In this document: piece by piece, positions 35,067 through 43,265 of the stretch
Numbering within the stretch: position 1 is the first letter of the stretch
Layout of the letters: every line of letters begins with the position of its first letter
NCBI GenBank assembly: GCA_041161475.1
Contig: JBEAUL010000075.1
Location: 1 to 55,005 of the forward strand
Reading direction: 5' to 3'
Source: JBEAUL01 sp041161475
GTDB lineage: Bacteria; Pseudomonadota; Gammaproteobacteria; UBA6186; Azoamicaceae
DNA length: 55,005 nucleotides
Notes under the pieces: model-generated
Database searches by the model: none
What the model was told of the DNA's origin: nothing
Seen by the model: only the letters and a program-made list of their open reading frames with translations
Made by a program: the position numbers and the translations under genes

Positions 35067-36356
35067 ATGGCACAGTTAGTTATTACTGGGGGTATCCCCT
35101 TGCGCGGAGAAGTGCGTATTTCAGGTGCCAAAAATTCTGTGTTGCCCATTTTGGCAGGCGCTTTATTGGCCAGCGAACCCGTGTCTTTAACCAATATCCC
35201 ACATTTACAAGATGTAACGACCATGATGTCTATACTGGGACGTTTAGGCGTGCGCTTAACGGTAGATGAACGTTTGGGTATTGAATTAGATGCTCGACAC
35301 TTGAGCGCTTGTCAGGCACCGTATGAGTTGGTACGTACTATGCGTGCTTCTGTCGTGGTGTTGGGTCCCTTACTGGCACGTATGGGTAAAGCAGAGGTTT
35401 CCTTACCTGGCGGATGTGCTATAGGGCCTCGCCCAGTGAATTTGCATGTCAAAGGCTTAGAAGCCTTGGGGGCAGAGGTCAGGGTAGAAGATGGCTATAT
35501 CAAGGCCAGTGCGCCCAATGGTTTAACAGGCGCACGTATCTTTTTTGATACGGTGACTGTGACAGGTACAGAAAATATTATGATGGCAGCCGTCTTGGCC
35601 AAGGGTGTCACTGTTTTGGAAAATGCGGCACGAGAACCAGAAGTACAGGATTTAGCCCATTTTTTAAATGCCCTGGGTGCAAAAATTGAAGGTGCAGGCA
35701 CCGATACCATTACAATTACGGGTGTAAAGGCTTTAACCAACAAAGCACCGCAATACAGGGTATTACCCGATCGCATCGAAACCGCTACTTTTCTCGTTGC
35801 GGCAGCCATGACCCAAGGCAGTATCCGTGTCAAAGAAACACGGCCAGAGTTATTGACCTCGGTGTTAAAAAAATTAGAAGAAGCGGGTGCCCATATTGAG
35901 TGTGGCGATGATTGGATTCATCTAGACATGCAAGGTCGACGCGTCAAGGCCATTGATTTAAAGACTGCGCCTTTTCCTGGAATCGCCACAGATATTCAAG
36001 CACAACTGACGGCTTTAAATGCGATTGCAGAAGGCACAGGCACCATCAAAGAAACCATTTTTGAAAACCGTTTTATGCATGTACAAGAGTTGTGTCGCAT
36101 GGGGGCAGATATTTCAGTCTCTGGTAATACGGCAGTTTGTCGTGGGGTGCCTTATTTAACCGCCGCACCCGTGATGGCCACAGATTTACGTGCCTCTGCT
36201 TGTTTGGTATTGGCTGGTTTGGTTGCCAAGGGTAAGACAGTGATCGATCGTATTTATCATTTAGATCGGGGCTACGAGTGCATTGAAGAAAAACTCATGC
36301 AATTGGGTGCGGTTATTTCTCGACAAATGACACCTTCTTTACAGGAAGAATCATGA
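35067..36356 (+). CDS. murA: UDP-N-acetylglucosamine 1-carboxyvinyltransferase MurA
   Basis: MurA catalyses the first committed step of peptidoglycan synthesis and is the fosfomycin target. The 429 residues contain the substrate motif SGAKNSVLPILAG, the active-site loop LPGGCAIGPRPVN with the catalytic Cys (so a fosfomycin-sensitive-type site) and DLRASACLVLAGLVAKG. It begins with no gap after ibaG and its stop overlaps the pssA start. Confidence 0.98.
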   Translation: MAQLVITGGIPLRGEVRISGAKNSVLPILAGALLASEPVSLTNIPHLQDVTTMMSILGRLGVRLTVDERLGIELDARHLSACQAPYELVRTMRASVVVLGPLLARMGKAEVSLPGGCAIGPRPVNLHVKGLEALGAEVRVEDGYIKASAPNGLTGARIFFDTVTVTGTENIMMAAVLAKGVTVLENAAREPEVQDLAHFLNALGAKIEGAGTDTITITGVKALTNKAPQYRVLPDRIETATFLVAAAMTQGSIRVKETRPELLTSVLKKLEEAGAHIECGDDWIHLDMQGRRVKAIDLKTAPFPGIATDIQAQLTALNAIAEGTGTIKETIFENRFMHVQELCRMGADISVSGNTAVCRGVPYLTAAPVMATDLRASACLVLAGLVAKGKTVIDRIYHLDRGYECIEEKLMQLGAVISRQMTPSLQEES

Positions 36357-37102
36357 AACAATTAAAATCCGATCAATCATCAGAAGAAACCACGCGTCAT
36401 CGCAGTATTTATTTATTACCTAATTTATTTACAACTGCTGCGTTGTTTTCTGGCTTTTATGCCATTGTTGCGGCCATGAAAGGCCATTTTGAATATGCGG
36501 CCATCGCGATTTTTGTGGCGATGATCATGGATGGTTTAGATGGGCGAGTAGCCCGTTTAACCAATACACAGAGTGCCTTTGGGGCAGAATACGACAGTTT
36601 ATCTGATATGGTCTCTTTTGGATTGGCACCGGCGCTGGTGGTTTACAACTGGGCTTTATCTCCCTTAGGAAAGATAGGCTGGTTAGCTTCTTTTATCTAT
36701 GCTGCTGCAACCGCATTGCGGTTGGCGCGTTTCAATATTCAAGTGAATACAGATAAACGCTATTTTATGGGGATGCCTTGTCCTGCGGCTGCCGCGGTTT
36801 TAGCCGGTTTGGTGTGGGTGTCGGCAGAGCATCGTGTTTCAGGGACAACGGTCTTACCCTTTAACTATTTAATTGCTGGCTTGACGGTTGTATTGGGTTT
36901 ACTGATGGTGAGTAATATTCGTTACTACAGCTTCAAAGAGGTCGATTTTAAAGGGAATGTGCCTTTTGTGGTACTACTGGTCATCGTATTGGCCATGAGT
37001 ATTATCGCTTTTGCCCCAGAATTAGTCTTGTTCGGTGGGTTTATGTTGTTTGCCTTATCAGGTCCGGTAAAGTGGTGTTGGGATTGGAAAAAACGACGCT
37101 AA
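36353..37102 (+). CDS. pssA: CDP-diacylglycerol-serine O-phosphatidyltransferase PssA
   Basis: This enzyme makes phosphatidylserine, the precursor of phosphatidylethanolamine. The 249-residue protein has several membrane segments and a complete CDP-alcohol phosphotransferase motif, DG-x2-AR-x8-G-x3-D-x3-D (DGRVARLTNTQSAFGAEYD...). It is the integral-membrane type (Bacillus/type II-like), not the PLD-family enzyme of E. coli. Overlap with murA is 4 nt. Confidence 0.93.
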   Translation: MKQLKSDQSSEETTRHRSIYLLPNLFTTAALFSGFYAIVAAMKGHFEYAAIAIFVAMIMDGLDGRVARLTNTQSAFGAEYDSLSDMVSFGLAPALVVYNWALSPLGKIGWLASFIYAAATALRLARFNIQVNTDKRYFMGMPCPAAAAVLAGLVWVSAEHRVSGTTVLPFNYLIAGLTVVLGLLMVSNIRYYSFKEVDFKGNVPFVVLLVIVLAMSIIAFAPELVLFGGFMLFALSGPVKWCWDWKKRR

Positions 37103-37644
37103 AACAGTCTTACCGTCAGAGCACTGCTTTTAAAAAAGCCCTGTTAGGCGATTTACCTGTCTTTGGAACCAATGCGCGCTGGGCCTTGTCCGATCCAAAA
37201 CAGCGTGTATCCTGTGCTCCTGTGGTGTGGGGTGCGCCTTGCTTGGTATTGCATACGGCTTTAAACCCCTTAGAAGCGCGGTTATTAAGGGCAATGTGTG
37301 CGGTACTGTTGCCGGAAAAAGGGTATGGCGTAGAACCCGATCCAGAAATACCTTGTTTGTTATTGTCACATCAAGTGCAACACGAAACCTTGGTGCAACA
37401 CATGCTTTTTTGGAAACCAGCCGCATTATGGTTAGTGGGTGAAAAAGTGGCGCAATTTTTTCTCAAAACAAGAGAAAGCTTGGCGCAATTACGGGCCAAA
37501 CAGCCCTTGCCTGTTTTATTGGGGAATCAATTGCCCCTTTCGGTGATTGCCACAGAACATCCGCGCGATATATCGGATGATATTGTGGCGAAACGTCGTA
37601 TTTATCAAGATTTATTGCGATTGAAAGCCGATATTTTTACATAA
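37072..37644 (+). CDS. Hypothetical protein, possible DNA polymerase III psi subunit (HolD-like)
   Basis: The 190-residue product lies immediately upstream of rimI, the position of holD in E. coli. Its end (ATEHPRDISDDIVAKRRIYQDLLRLK) resembles the Pro-x-x-K/R-x-x-x-W/Y helix shared by HolD and uracil-DNA-glycosylase-fold proteins. Its beginning could match the short HolD clamp-loader-binding segment. HolD diverges quickly, so this is a suggestion from position and weak similarity. The start is non-ATG (GTG 37072 or a nearby TTG) and overlaps pssA by about 30 nt. Confidence 0.55.
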   Translation: MVLGLEKTTLKQSYRQSTAFKKALLGDLPVFGTNARWALSDPKQRVSCAPVVWGAPCLVLHTALNPLEARLLRAMCAVLLPEKGYGVEPDPEIPCLLLSHQVQHETLVQHMLFWKPAALWLVGEKVAQFFLKTRESLAQLRAKQPLPVLLGNQLPLSVIATEHPRDISDDIVAKRRIYQDLLRLKADIFT

Positions 37645-37722
37645 TCGTCTCGTTTGCTGAGGCATCAATCTGTACCATATACTAAAAGAGCGTGCCAGAC
37701 AGAGTGGGTTGAGGGGTAAAAA

Positions 37723-38181
37723 ATGGCGGTGATCATTCGAGAAATGCGTACCGAAGATTTAGACAGTGTGACCGAGATTGAGCAACAAGTGACATTTGAT
37801 ACGCCTTGGAGTCGTCGCATTTTTGAAGATTGCTTGAATGTGGGATATAGCTGTTGGATTTTAGAAGAAGATGAGAACGCAGAGGTACTGGGCTTTGGCT
37901 TGTTATCTTCGGCAATTGAAGAAGCCCATATTTTAAACTTGTGTATAAAAGTAGGGTATCAAAAGAAAGGCTTGGGAAATAAAATGTTGTCGCATTTAGT
38001 TACCTTGGCCAAAGACAAAACCGTAAAGCAAGTGTACCTAGAAGTTTCAGTAGACAATACAGATGCAATTAAATTATACGAAAAATGGGGATTTGAACGG
38101 ATTGGTATTCGTCATGGATACTACAATGCCAAGGAGGGTCGTAAAGATGCTTGGGTCATGGCTTTGCCATTAGACTCCTAA
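37723..38181 (+). CDS. rimI: Ribosomal protein S18-alanine N-acetyltransferase RimI
   Basis: RimI is a GNAT acetyltransferase that modifies the N-terminal alanine of S18, whose gene rpsR lies 1.1 kb downstream here. The 152 residues carry the acetyl-CoA motif VGYQKKGLGNKML and the VSVDNTDAIKLYEKWGFERIGIRHGYY end typical of RimI. GAGGGG precedes the ATG. Confidence 0.92.
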   Translation: MAVIIREMRTEDLDSVTEIEQQVTFDTPWSRRIFEDCLNVGYSCWILEEDENAEVLGFGLLSSAIEEAHILNLCIKVGYQKKGLGNKMLSHLVTLAKDKTVKQVYLEVSVDNTDAIKLYEKWGFERIGIRHGYYNAKEGRKDAWVMALPLDS

Positions 38182-38221
38182 GTCTGTTTTTCATGCATGT
38201 TAAAAAAAAGAGTGAAAGCAT

Positions 38222-38632
38222 ATGCCGAGATTTTTAATCAATAAACTGGTGAGAGATAAACTCCCTTTCTCTAATATGATTGCGCACAATCGCATTATTG
38301 AAGAAAATGCAGAGTTTGTTGCACTGTTAAAAACAAAGCTACAAGAAGAAGCCTTAGAAGTGCAAGAGGCTGATACCAAAGAAGCATTGATTGATGAAAT
38401 TGGAGATGTCTACGAGGTATTAGATAACCTGATTCAGGCAGAGGGGATTACCTGGGCGCAAGTACACGAAATGCGTTTGTTAAAAAAACAACGTCGAGGG
38501 GGCTTTGAGGGCAGAGTATTTGGGGTATCAGTGGACATCCCTGTGACACATCCAAGTATAAAAAAGTACCGCGAGCAACCCCATAAATACCCTGAAATTC
38601 ACTTGTCAGCAACTGAAGACTTAACACGGTAA
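38222..38632 (+). CDS. MazG/PRA-PH-like nucleotide pyrophosphohydrolase
   Basis: The 136-residue product starts with INKLVRDKLPF and has the all-alpha metal-binding helices KLQEEALEV and EALIDEIGDVYEVLDNL, the E-E-x-x-E and E-x-x-D pattern of the phosphoribosyl-ATP pyrophosphohydrolase/MazG group. Small members are thought to remove non-canonical nucleotides. The C-terminal half (RRGGFEGRVF and onwards) is of a type often seen in these stand-alone proteins. The exact substrate is unknown. Confidence 0.8.
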   Translation: MPRFLINKLVRDKLPFSNMIAHNRIIEENAEFVALLKTKLQEEALEVQEADTKEALIDEIGDVYEVLDNLIQAEGITWAQVHEMRLLKKQRRGGFEGRVFGVSVDIPVTHPSIKKYREQPHKYPEIHLSATEDLTR

Positions 38633-38663
38633 CACCTGTAAATGCACAGGTAGCCCTAAAACA

Positions 38664-38692
38664 TTGACAATTTCATGGCTAACGCGTACTCT
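38664..38692 (+). promoter_or_regulatory. Promoter of the rpsF-rpsR-rplI operon
   Basis: TTGACA (38664-38669), 17 bp, TACTCT (38687-38692), followed by GGGC at the probable start near 38698. This leaves a leader of about 100 nt before rpsF. The promoter is bracketed by the perfect inverted repeat AGCCCTAA (38652-38659) / TTAGGGCT (38692-38699). Confidence 0.5.
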
Positions 38693-38699
38693 TAGGGCT

Positions 38700-38800
38700 C
38701 ACCTTGCAAAGCGTCAAGGTTTCTCCTTGCTTTTAAACCGAAAAAACGGGAAAAAGCTGAAATAAAGCAAATAGTTGAATTTTATCCGTAGGGAGTATTC
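38700..38800 (+). promoter_or_regulatory. Structured leader of rpsF, possible S6:S18 autoregulatory site
   Basis: The leader contains ACCTTG-8 nt-CAAGGT and a further CCTTGC copy, then AAACCGAAAAAACGGG close to the coding start. Many bacteria regulate this operon by S6:S18 binding to a leader hairpin containing a CCG bulge. The CCG and pairing potential are present here, but I could not fold the region. Confidence 0.3.
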
Positions 38801-39244
38801 ATGAGACATTACGAAATTATATTTTTGGTCCACCCAGACCAAAGCGAGCAAGTGCCTGCGATGCTAGAACGCTACCGCAGCCTTATCGAAAGCAAAGGGG
38901 GTTCTATCCATCGTTTAGAAGACTTGGGTCGTCGCCACTTAGCCTATCCGATTAAAAAAGTGCATAAAGCCCATTACATTTTGATGAATATCGAGTGTAA
39001 CCAAGAAGTGCTTTCTGAGTTAACACATTTGTTCCGCTTTAACGATGCGGTATTGCGTCATATGACGATTAACCGTAAAAATGCTGTGACTGAGCCGTCT
39101 GAATTGTTCAAACAAAAAGACGAAAAACAAAGAGATGCGCGTTCAACCAATTTCCGTTCTCATCGTCCAAGAAACGAAACTGAAGCGGATAAGCCTAAAT
39201 TTGAAGAAGCATCTGAAGAAATACCAGATCAATTAGCCGGTTAA
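38801..39244 (+). CDS. rpsF: 30S ribosomal protein S6
   Basis: S6 binds S18 in the platform of the 30S subunit. The product starts MRHYEIIFLVHPDQSEQVPAML and keeps the family core (RLEDLGRRHLAYPIKK, YILMNIE, FRFNDAVLRHMTI). At 147 residues it has a long charged tail, the kind of C-terminus that RimK glutamylates. GTAGGGAG precedes the ATG. Confidence 0.97.
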   Translation: MRHYEIIFLVHPDQSEQVPAMLERYRSLIESKGGSIHRLEDLGRRHLAYPIKKVHKAHYILMNIECNQEVLSELTHLFRFNDAVLRHMTINRKNAVTEPSELFKQKDEKQRDARSTNFRSHRPRNETEADKPKFEEASEEIPDQLAG

Positions 39245-39261
39245 CTGAGGGGAAATACGTC

Positions 39262-39516
39262 ATGGCAGTACGTCAATATTCACGTCGTAGAAAGTTTTGT
39301 CGGTTTACAGAAGCCGAAAAAAAAGGGACTCCATTTGATATGGATAGCTTGCACCACCATGTTCAACTCTTAAAAGAGTACTACATTGCTGAAGGCGGTA
39401 AAATTTATCCTAGCCGTAACACAGGCACCAAAGCACGCTATCAGCGTTTGGTTGCCACAGCGATTAAACGCGCTCGTCGATTGGCCTTGTTGCCTTATTG
39501 CGATCAGCACCAATAA
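39262..39516 (+). CDS. rpsR: 30S ribosomal protein S18
   Basis: S18, 84 residues: SRRRKFCRFTEAEKKGT then LLKEYYIAEGGKIYPSRNTGTKARYQRLVATAIKRARRLALLPY. The start MAVRQ exposes the alanine that RimI acetylates. priB, which lies between rpsF and rpsR in E. coli, is absent. Confidence 0.97.
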   Translation: MAVRQYSRRRKFCRFTEAEKKGTPFDMDSLHHHVQLLKEYYIAEGGKIYPSRNTGTKARYQRLVATAIKRARRLALLPYCDQHQ

Positions 39517-39543
39517 ATTTTTGATAAAAGAGAGTTTACGGCA

Positions 39544-39990
39544 ATGCAAGTTATTTTATTAGAAAATATTAAAACCCTTGGGAATTTAGGTGATTTGATC
39601 AAAGTAAAACCAGGTTATGGTCGAAATTATCTTATCCCAACCGGTAAAGCGCTCATGGCCAATGCGGCAAATAAAGCGTATTTTGATGCAAAACGTGCTG
39701 AATTAGAGCAAGAAATGCATCATCGTTTGTCCGATGCAGAAGCACGTCTGGAAGCGGTTAACCAACTCAGCATTCGTTTAACTGCCCGTGCAGGTGACGA
39801 AGGACGCTTGTTTGGTTCAGTGACTGCGCATGACATTGCAGAAGCGATAAAGCAACAAGGGGTTACAGTTTCTAAGCACGAAATCCGTTTAGAGCAAGGG
39901 CCTATTCGTCAACTTGGCGAGCATCCTGTCGGCATTCACTTACACAGTGAAGTGACGACAGAAATTATGGTAACTGTTGTCGCTGAATAA
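39544..39990 (+). CDS. rplI: 50S ribosomal protein L9
   Basis: L9, 148 residues, with the N-terminal rRNA-binding domain (MQVILLENIKTLGNLGDLIKVKPGYGRNYLIPTGKA, the PROSITE-type signature), the long linking helix and the C-terminal domain (GDEGRLFGSVTAHDIAEAI). It starts 27 nt after rpsR. Confidence 0.97.
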   Translation: MQVILLENIKTLGNLGDLIKVKPGYGRNYLIPTGKALMANAANKAYFDAKRAELEQEMHHRLSDAEARLEAVNQLSIRLTARAGDEGRLFGSVTAHDIAEAIKQQGVTVSKHEIRLEQGPIRQLGEHPVGIHLHSEVTTEIMVTVVAE

Positions 39991-40007
39991 GTGTGATGAC
40001 ATCCTAG

Positions 40008-41402
40008 ATGGCATCGCATTCTTCTGCTAAAACCTCCAGTACTGCCCTGTTAAAAATTCCGCCTCACTCTGTAGAGGCGGAACAGGCTGTTATTGGGGGT
40101 TTACTTATTGATAATGATGCCTGGGATCAGGTTGTCGAACGCATCACCGAAACCGATTTTTATCGCCACGAACACCGCATACTTTTCCGAGCCATGACAG
40201 AGCTCATGTTGCAGTCCATGCCCCTGGATATTGTGACAGTCACCGAATCCCTGGAGCGTACCCAAGAATTAGATATCGTTGGTGGCATTGCGTATGTCGC
40301 AGAACTCGCCAAAAATACCCCCAGTGCGGCAAACGTATCTGCCTACGCTAATATTGTCAGAGAACGCTCGATTTTACGCCAACTGATTGATGTGGGTGGC
40401 AAAATTTCAGAATCTGCTTTTCAAGCGGGCAGTAAAACGGCCCTGGAAGTTTTAGACGAAGCCGAAAGACGTGTATTTTCTATTGCAGAACAAGAAAGTG
40501 GACGCGCTGGCCATCAGGGACCTCAAGTAATTTCAGAGGTGTTAGCGCGGACCATCGATCGTATCGATACCTTGTTTCATTCTAAATCGTCTATGACAGG
40601 TATAGAAACCGGATTTTTAGACTTCGATAGAATGACGTCTGGGTTACAAGCAGCGGATTTAATTATTGTTGCTGGTAGGCCTTCTATGGGTAAGACAACG
40701 TTTGCCATGAATATCGCTGAGCATGTTGCCATGACCGATGGGGTTGTCTTGGTCTTTAGTATGGAAATGCCGGCAGAATCATTGGCCATGAGAATGCTTT
40801 CTTCTTTAGGTCGCATCGAACAACAGCGCATCCGCAGTGGTCAATTGGATGATCACGATTGGACAAAGCTTACTTCGGCCATTAGCATGATGTCTGCCAA
40901 AAAATTACTTTTAGATGACACGGGCTCGCTCAGTCCTTTTGAAATCCGTGCTCGTGCGCGTCGTATTGCGCGTGAGTATAATGGCAAACTGTCCTTAATC
41001 GTGATTGATTATTTGCAGTTAATGCGCCTACCAGGCCATTATGAACATCGTGCAGCAGAAATTTCTGAAATCTCTCGTGCACTTAAGGCCTTGGCGAAGG
41101 AGTTGAATATTCCTGTGATGGTTTTGTCTCAGTTAAATCGAGGCTTAGAGCAACGTCCAGAAAAAAGACCTGTGATGTCAGATTTAAGAGAATCTGGTGC
41201 CATCGAACAAGATGCCGATTTAATCGCATTTGTGTATCGAGATGAGGTATACAATAAAGAAAGTGCGGATAAAGGCACCGCAGAAATCATTATCGGCAAA
41301 CAACGGAACGGCCCAACAGGAACCGTTCGTCTTAACTTTGTAGGTCACTTCTCTCGTTTCGATAACTTTACCGCTCAAAAACAAGAGGTTTACAGCGTCT
41401 AG
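40008..41402 (+). CDS. dnaB: Replicative DNA helicase DnaB
   Basis: DnaB is the hexameric 5'-3' helicase at the replication fork. The 464 residues comprise the N-terminal primase-interacting domain (IPPHSVEAEQAVIGGLLID), a linker, and the RecA-like core with Walker A GRPSMGKTT, LIVIDYLQLM (Walker B), VLSQLNRGLEQRPEKRPVMSDLRESGAIEQDAD and AEIIIGKQRNGPTGT. No intein interrupts it. rplI-dnaB adjacency occurs in many gammaproteobacteria. Confidence 0.98.
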   Translation: MASHSSAKTSSTALLKIPPHSVEAEQAVIGGLLIDNDAWDQVVERITETDFYRHEHRILFRAMTELMLQSMPLDIVTVTESLERTQELDIVGGIAYVAELAKNTPSAANVSAYANIVRERSILRQLIDVGGKISESAFQAGSKTALEVLDEAERRVFSIAEQESGRAGHQGPQVISEVLARTIDRIDTLFHSKSSMTGIETGFLDFDRMTSGLQAADLIIVAGRPSMGKTTFAMNIAEHVAMTDGVVLVFSMEMPAESLAMRMLSSLGRIEQQRIRSGQLDDHDWTKLTSAISMMSAKKLLLDDTGSLSPFEIRARARRIAREYNGKLSLIVIDYLQLMRLPGHYEHRAAEISEISRALKALAKELNIPVMVLSQLNRGLEQRPEKRPVMSDLRESGAIEQDADLIAFVYRDEVYNKESADKGTAEIIIGKQRNGPTGTVRLNFVGHFSRFDNFTAQKQEVYSV

Positions 41403-41466
41403 AGCACATATAAGCGCTGACTTATGTGTCTATCCCCTTATTTTACAACACTTTCAAATATGGCTG

Positions 41467-41521
41467 TTTTGCAGTACACTGGAAATTAGACGCGTCTATT
41501 TTGCACTACACTGGAAATTAG
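41467..41521 (+). repeat. Two 23-bp direct repeats upstream of the DUF4143 ATPase
   Basis: Copies at 41467-41489 and 41499-41521 differ at one base (position 8) and are offset by 32 bp, about three helical turns. Between them lies the palindrome GACGCGTC (41489-41496). The second copy contains GGAA, which serves as the ribosome site of the ATPase ATG at 41524. This fits an operator pair for autoregulation or a mobile-element end. Confidence 0.8.
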
Positions 41522-41523
41522 CC

Positions 41524-42660
41524 ATGAAGAGATACTGTGAACCCTTTATTCAAACTGATTTATTGAGAAAAATGGCCTTTGTTGGTGGTCCCAGGCAGGT
41601 AGGGAAAACGACACTCTGTAAGCAAATTGGTGAAAATTACGATACAAAGCCGATTTATCTTAATTGGGATGTTAGCGAAGACAGAAAAATTATCATTCAA
41701 AAATTATGGCCTAAGCATCATGCGCTGGTTATATTCGATGAACTGCATAAGTATGGTCGCTGGAAGCAGTGGATTAAAGGCGTTTATGATGCTAAAGAAA
41801 TGGATCAGCAATATCTGGTTACTGGTTCAGCACGATTAGATACCTATAAGCGAGGGGGGGATTCCTTGCTTGGACGTTACCATTATTGGCGTTTACATCC
41901 GCTTACCATAGATGAGTTGCCTGATGGTCTAGAGCCTGAACTGGGTTTATCACGATTGTTAACGCTAGGGGGTTTTCCAGAGCCATTTTTAAAAAATGAT
42001 GAACGAGAAGCCAGACGGTGGCGTAAAGAGCGTTTTGCTAGGGTAACAAATGAGGATATTCGCGATTTACAGATAATTCGAGATATTAGTTCATTGCAAT
42101 TATATATAGATGCGCTAAGAGACAGGGCTGGACAATTGGTTACCTTGGCTAATTTAGCAGGAGAAATACAAATATCGCCTACAACGGCTAAGAATTGGCT
42201 GTTATTGATTGAAAAAATGTATTTGGCTTTTTCTATCTATCCGCTGACTAAAAATGTTCCCCGATCAATTGCGAAACCCCCAAAAGTTTATTTTTATGAT
42301 AACGCCGATACCAGAAATGATTATGCAGTGCGCTTAGAAAATTTAGTGGCGACAACTTTATTAAAGAGGCTGCATTTTTTAGAGGATTATTATGGATACG
42401 ATTGCCAATTACATTATATCCGTGACAAAGAAGGTCGGGAAGTGGATTTCTTAACGGTTATTGATGGTGTTCCTACCGATTTAATCGAAGTCAAGTCTCA
42501 AAAAACGGATATTCCTTCTGCATTAAAATACTATAGCGAACGATTAAAACCAAAAAGAACAGTAATGATTGTTGGCAATCTATTAAAGTCATTCGAAAAA
42601 AATGGTGTATTGGTAACCAACCCCATTGAATTTTTTAAAGATCCACCCTGGCGACTTTAA
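41524..42660 (+). CDS. AAA_14/DUF4143-family ATP-binding protein
   Basis: A 378-residue P-loop ATPase of the AAA_14-DUF4143 type: Walker A GGPRQVGKTT (near residue 21), Walker B ALVIFDELHKY, a sensor VTGSARLD, then the winged-helix-like DUF4143 region (LVTLANLAGEIQISPTTAKNWLLLIEKMYL). The C-terminus has REVDFL and LIEVKSQK, the D...E-x-K pattern of a restriction-endonuclease-like fold. These genes are common, patchily distributed and often single; some have been discussed as mobile or toxin-linked, but their role is unknown. It stands alone between dnaB and the convergent ppa. Confidence 0.88.
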   Translation: MKRYCEPFIQTDLLRKMAFVGGPRQVGKTTLCKQIGENYDTKPIYLNWDVSEDRKIIIQKLWPKHHALVIFDELHKYGRWKQWIKGVYDAKEMDQQYLVTGSARLDTYKRGGDSLLGRYHYWRLHPLTIDELPDGLEPELGLSRLLTLGGFPEPFLKNDEREARRWRKERFARVTNEDIRDLQIIRDISSLQLYIDALRDRAGQLVTLANLAGEIQISPTTAKNWLLLIEKMYLAFSIYPLTKNVPRSIAKPPKVYFYDNADTRNDYAVRLENLVATTLLKRLHFLEDYYGYDCQLHYIRDKEGREVDFLTVIDGVPTDLIEVKSQKTDIPSALKYYSERLKPKRTVMIVGNLLKSFEKNGVLVTNPIEFFKDPPWRL

Positions 42661-42674
42661 CAGGGTGGATTGTG
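42641..42674. terminator. Bidirectional terminator between the DUF4143 gene and ppa
   Basis: A perfect 10-bp stem, ATCCACCCTG (42641-42650) and CAGGGTGGAT (42661-42670), with a 10-nt loop that includes the DUF4143 stop codon, followed by TGTGCTTTT. It lies between two convergent genes and could serve both. Confidence 0.6.
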
Positions 42675-42677
42675 CTT

Positions 42678-43214
42678 TTATTGAGGCTTTTCACTATTGT
42701 AGCGTTTTTGTGCAGTCAAAATTTCACGCTTCGCAGCATCAGCATCTTCCCATCCATCGATTTTTACCCATTTGTTGGGTTCTAAATCTTTATAGTGTTC
42801 AAAGAAATGGGTAATTTGTTGCAGGAGCAAGGGCGGTAAATCTTTTGGGCTCTCCATGTGCGCATAAGCGGGGCTTAAGTCGTTTACAGGTACGGCAAGA
42901 ATTTTTGCATCTTTTCCAGATTCATCGGTCATGCGTAACATGCCAATGGGACGCACGCGGATTACAACACCGTGAATAAGGGGGTAGGGACTGATTACCA
43001 TCACATCAACCGGATCGCCATCTTCACTGAGGGTGTGAGGAACATAACCATAATCGCAAGGATAGCGCATATTCGATACCATAAAGCGATCAACAGATAA
43101 TAAGCCACTGTCTTTATCGACCTCGTATTTTACGGGTTCGCTTTGTGCAGGAATTTCAATAATCACGTTAATGTCGTTTGGGACATCTCTGCCGGTTTTT
43201 ACTTTCTTAAACAT
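42678..43214 (-). CDS. ppa: Inorganic pyrophosphatase
   Basis: Family I soluble pyrophosphatase, 178 residues (E. coli 176). It contains the signature DGDPVDVMV with the metal-binding aspartates, the conserved IEIPAQSEPVKYEVDK and MRYPCDYGYVP. It hydrolyses the pyrophosphate released by, among others, tRNA charging. It lies 51 nt after thrS and is probably co-transcribed with it. Confidence 0.97.
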   Translation of the reverse strand: MFKKVKTGRDVPNDINVIIEIPAQSEPVKYEVDKDSGLLSVDRFMVSNMRYPCDYGYVPHTLSEDGDPVDVMVISPYPLIHGVVIRVRPIGMLRMTDESGKDAKILAVPVNDLSPAYAHMESPKDLPPLLLQQITHFFEHYKDLEPNKWVKIDGWEDADAAKREILTAQKRYNSEKPQ

Positions 43215-43265
43215 GGTGTACGATTCTACTTTCTCAGTGTTTGGTTGATCGGGTGATTGCGTTTT

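Noticed and set aside
41404..41450. Imperfect hairpin after dnaB with a T-rich end
   Set aside because: The stem is bulged and the T run interrupted; it is too weak to call a terminator.
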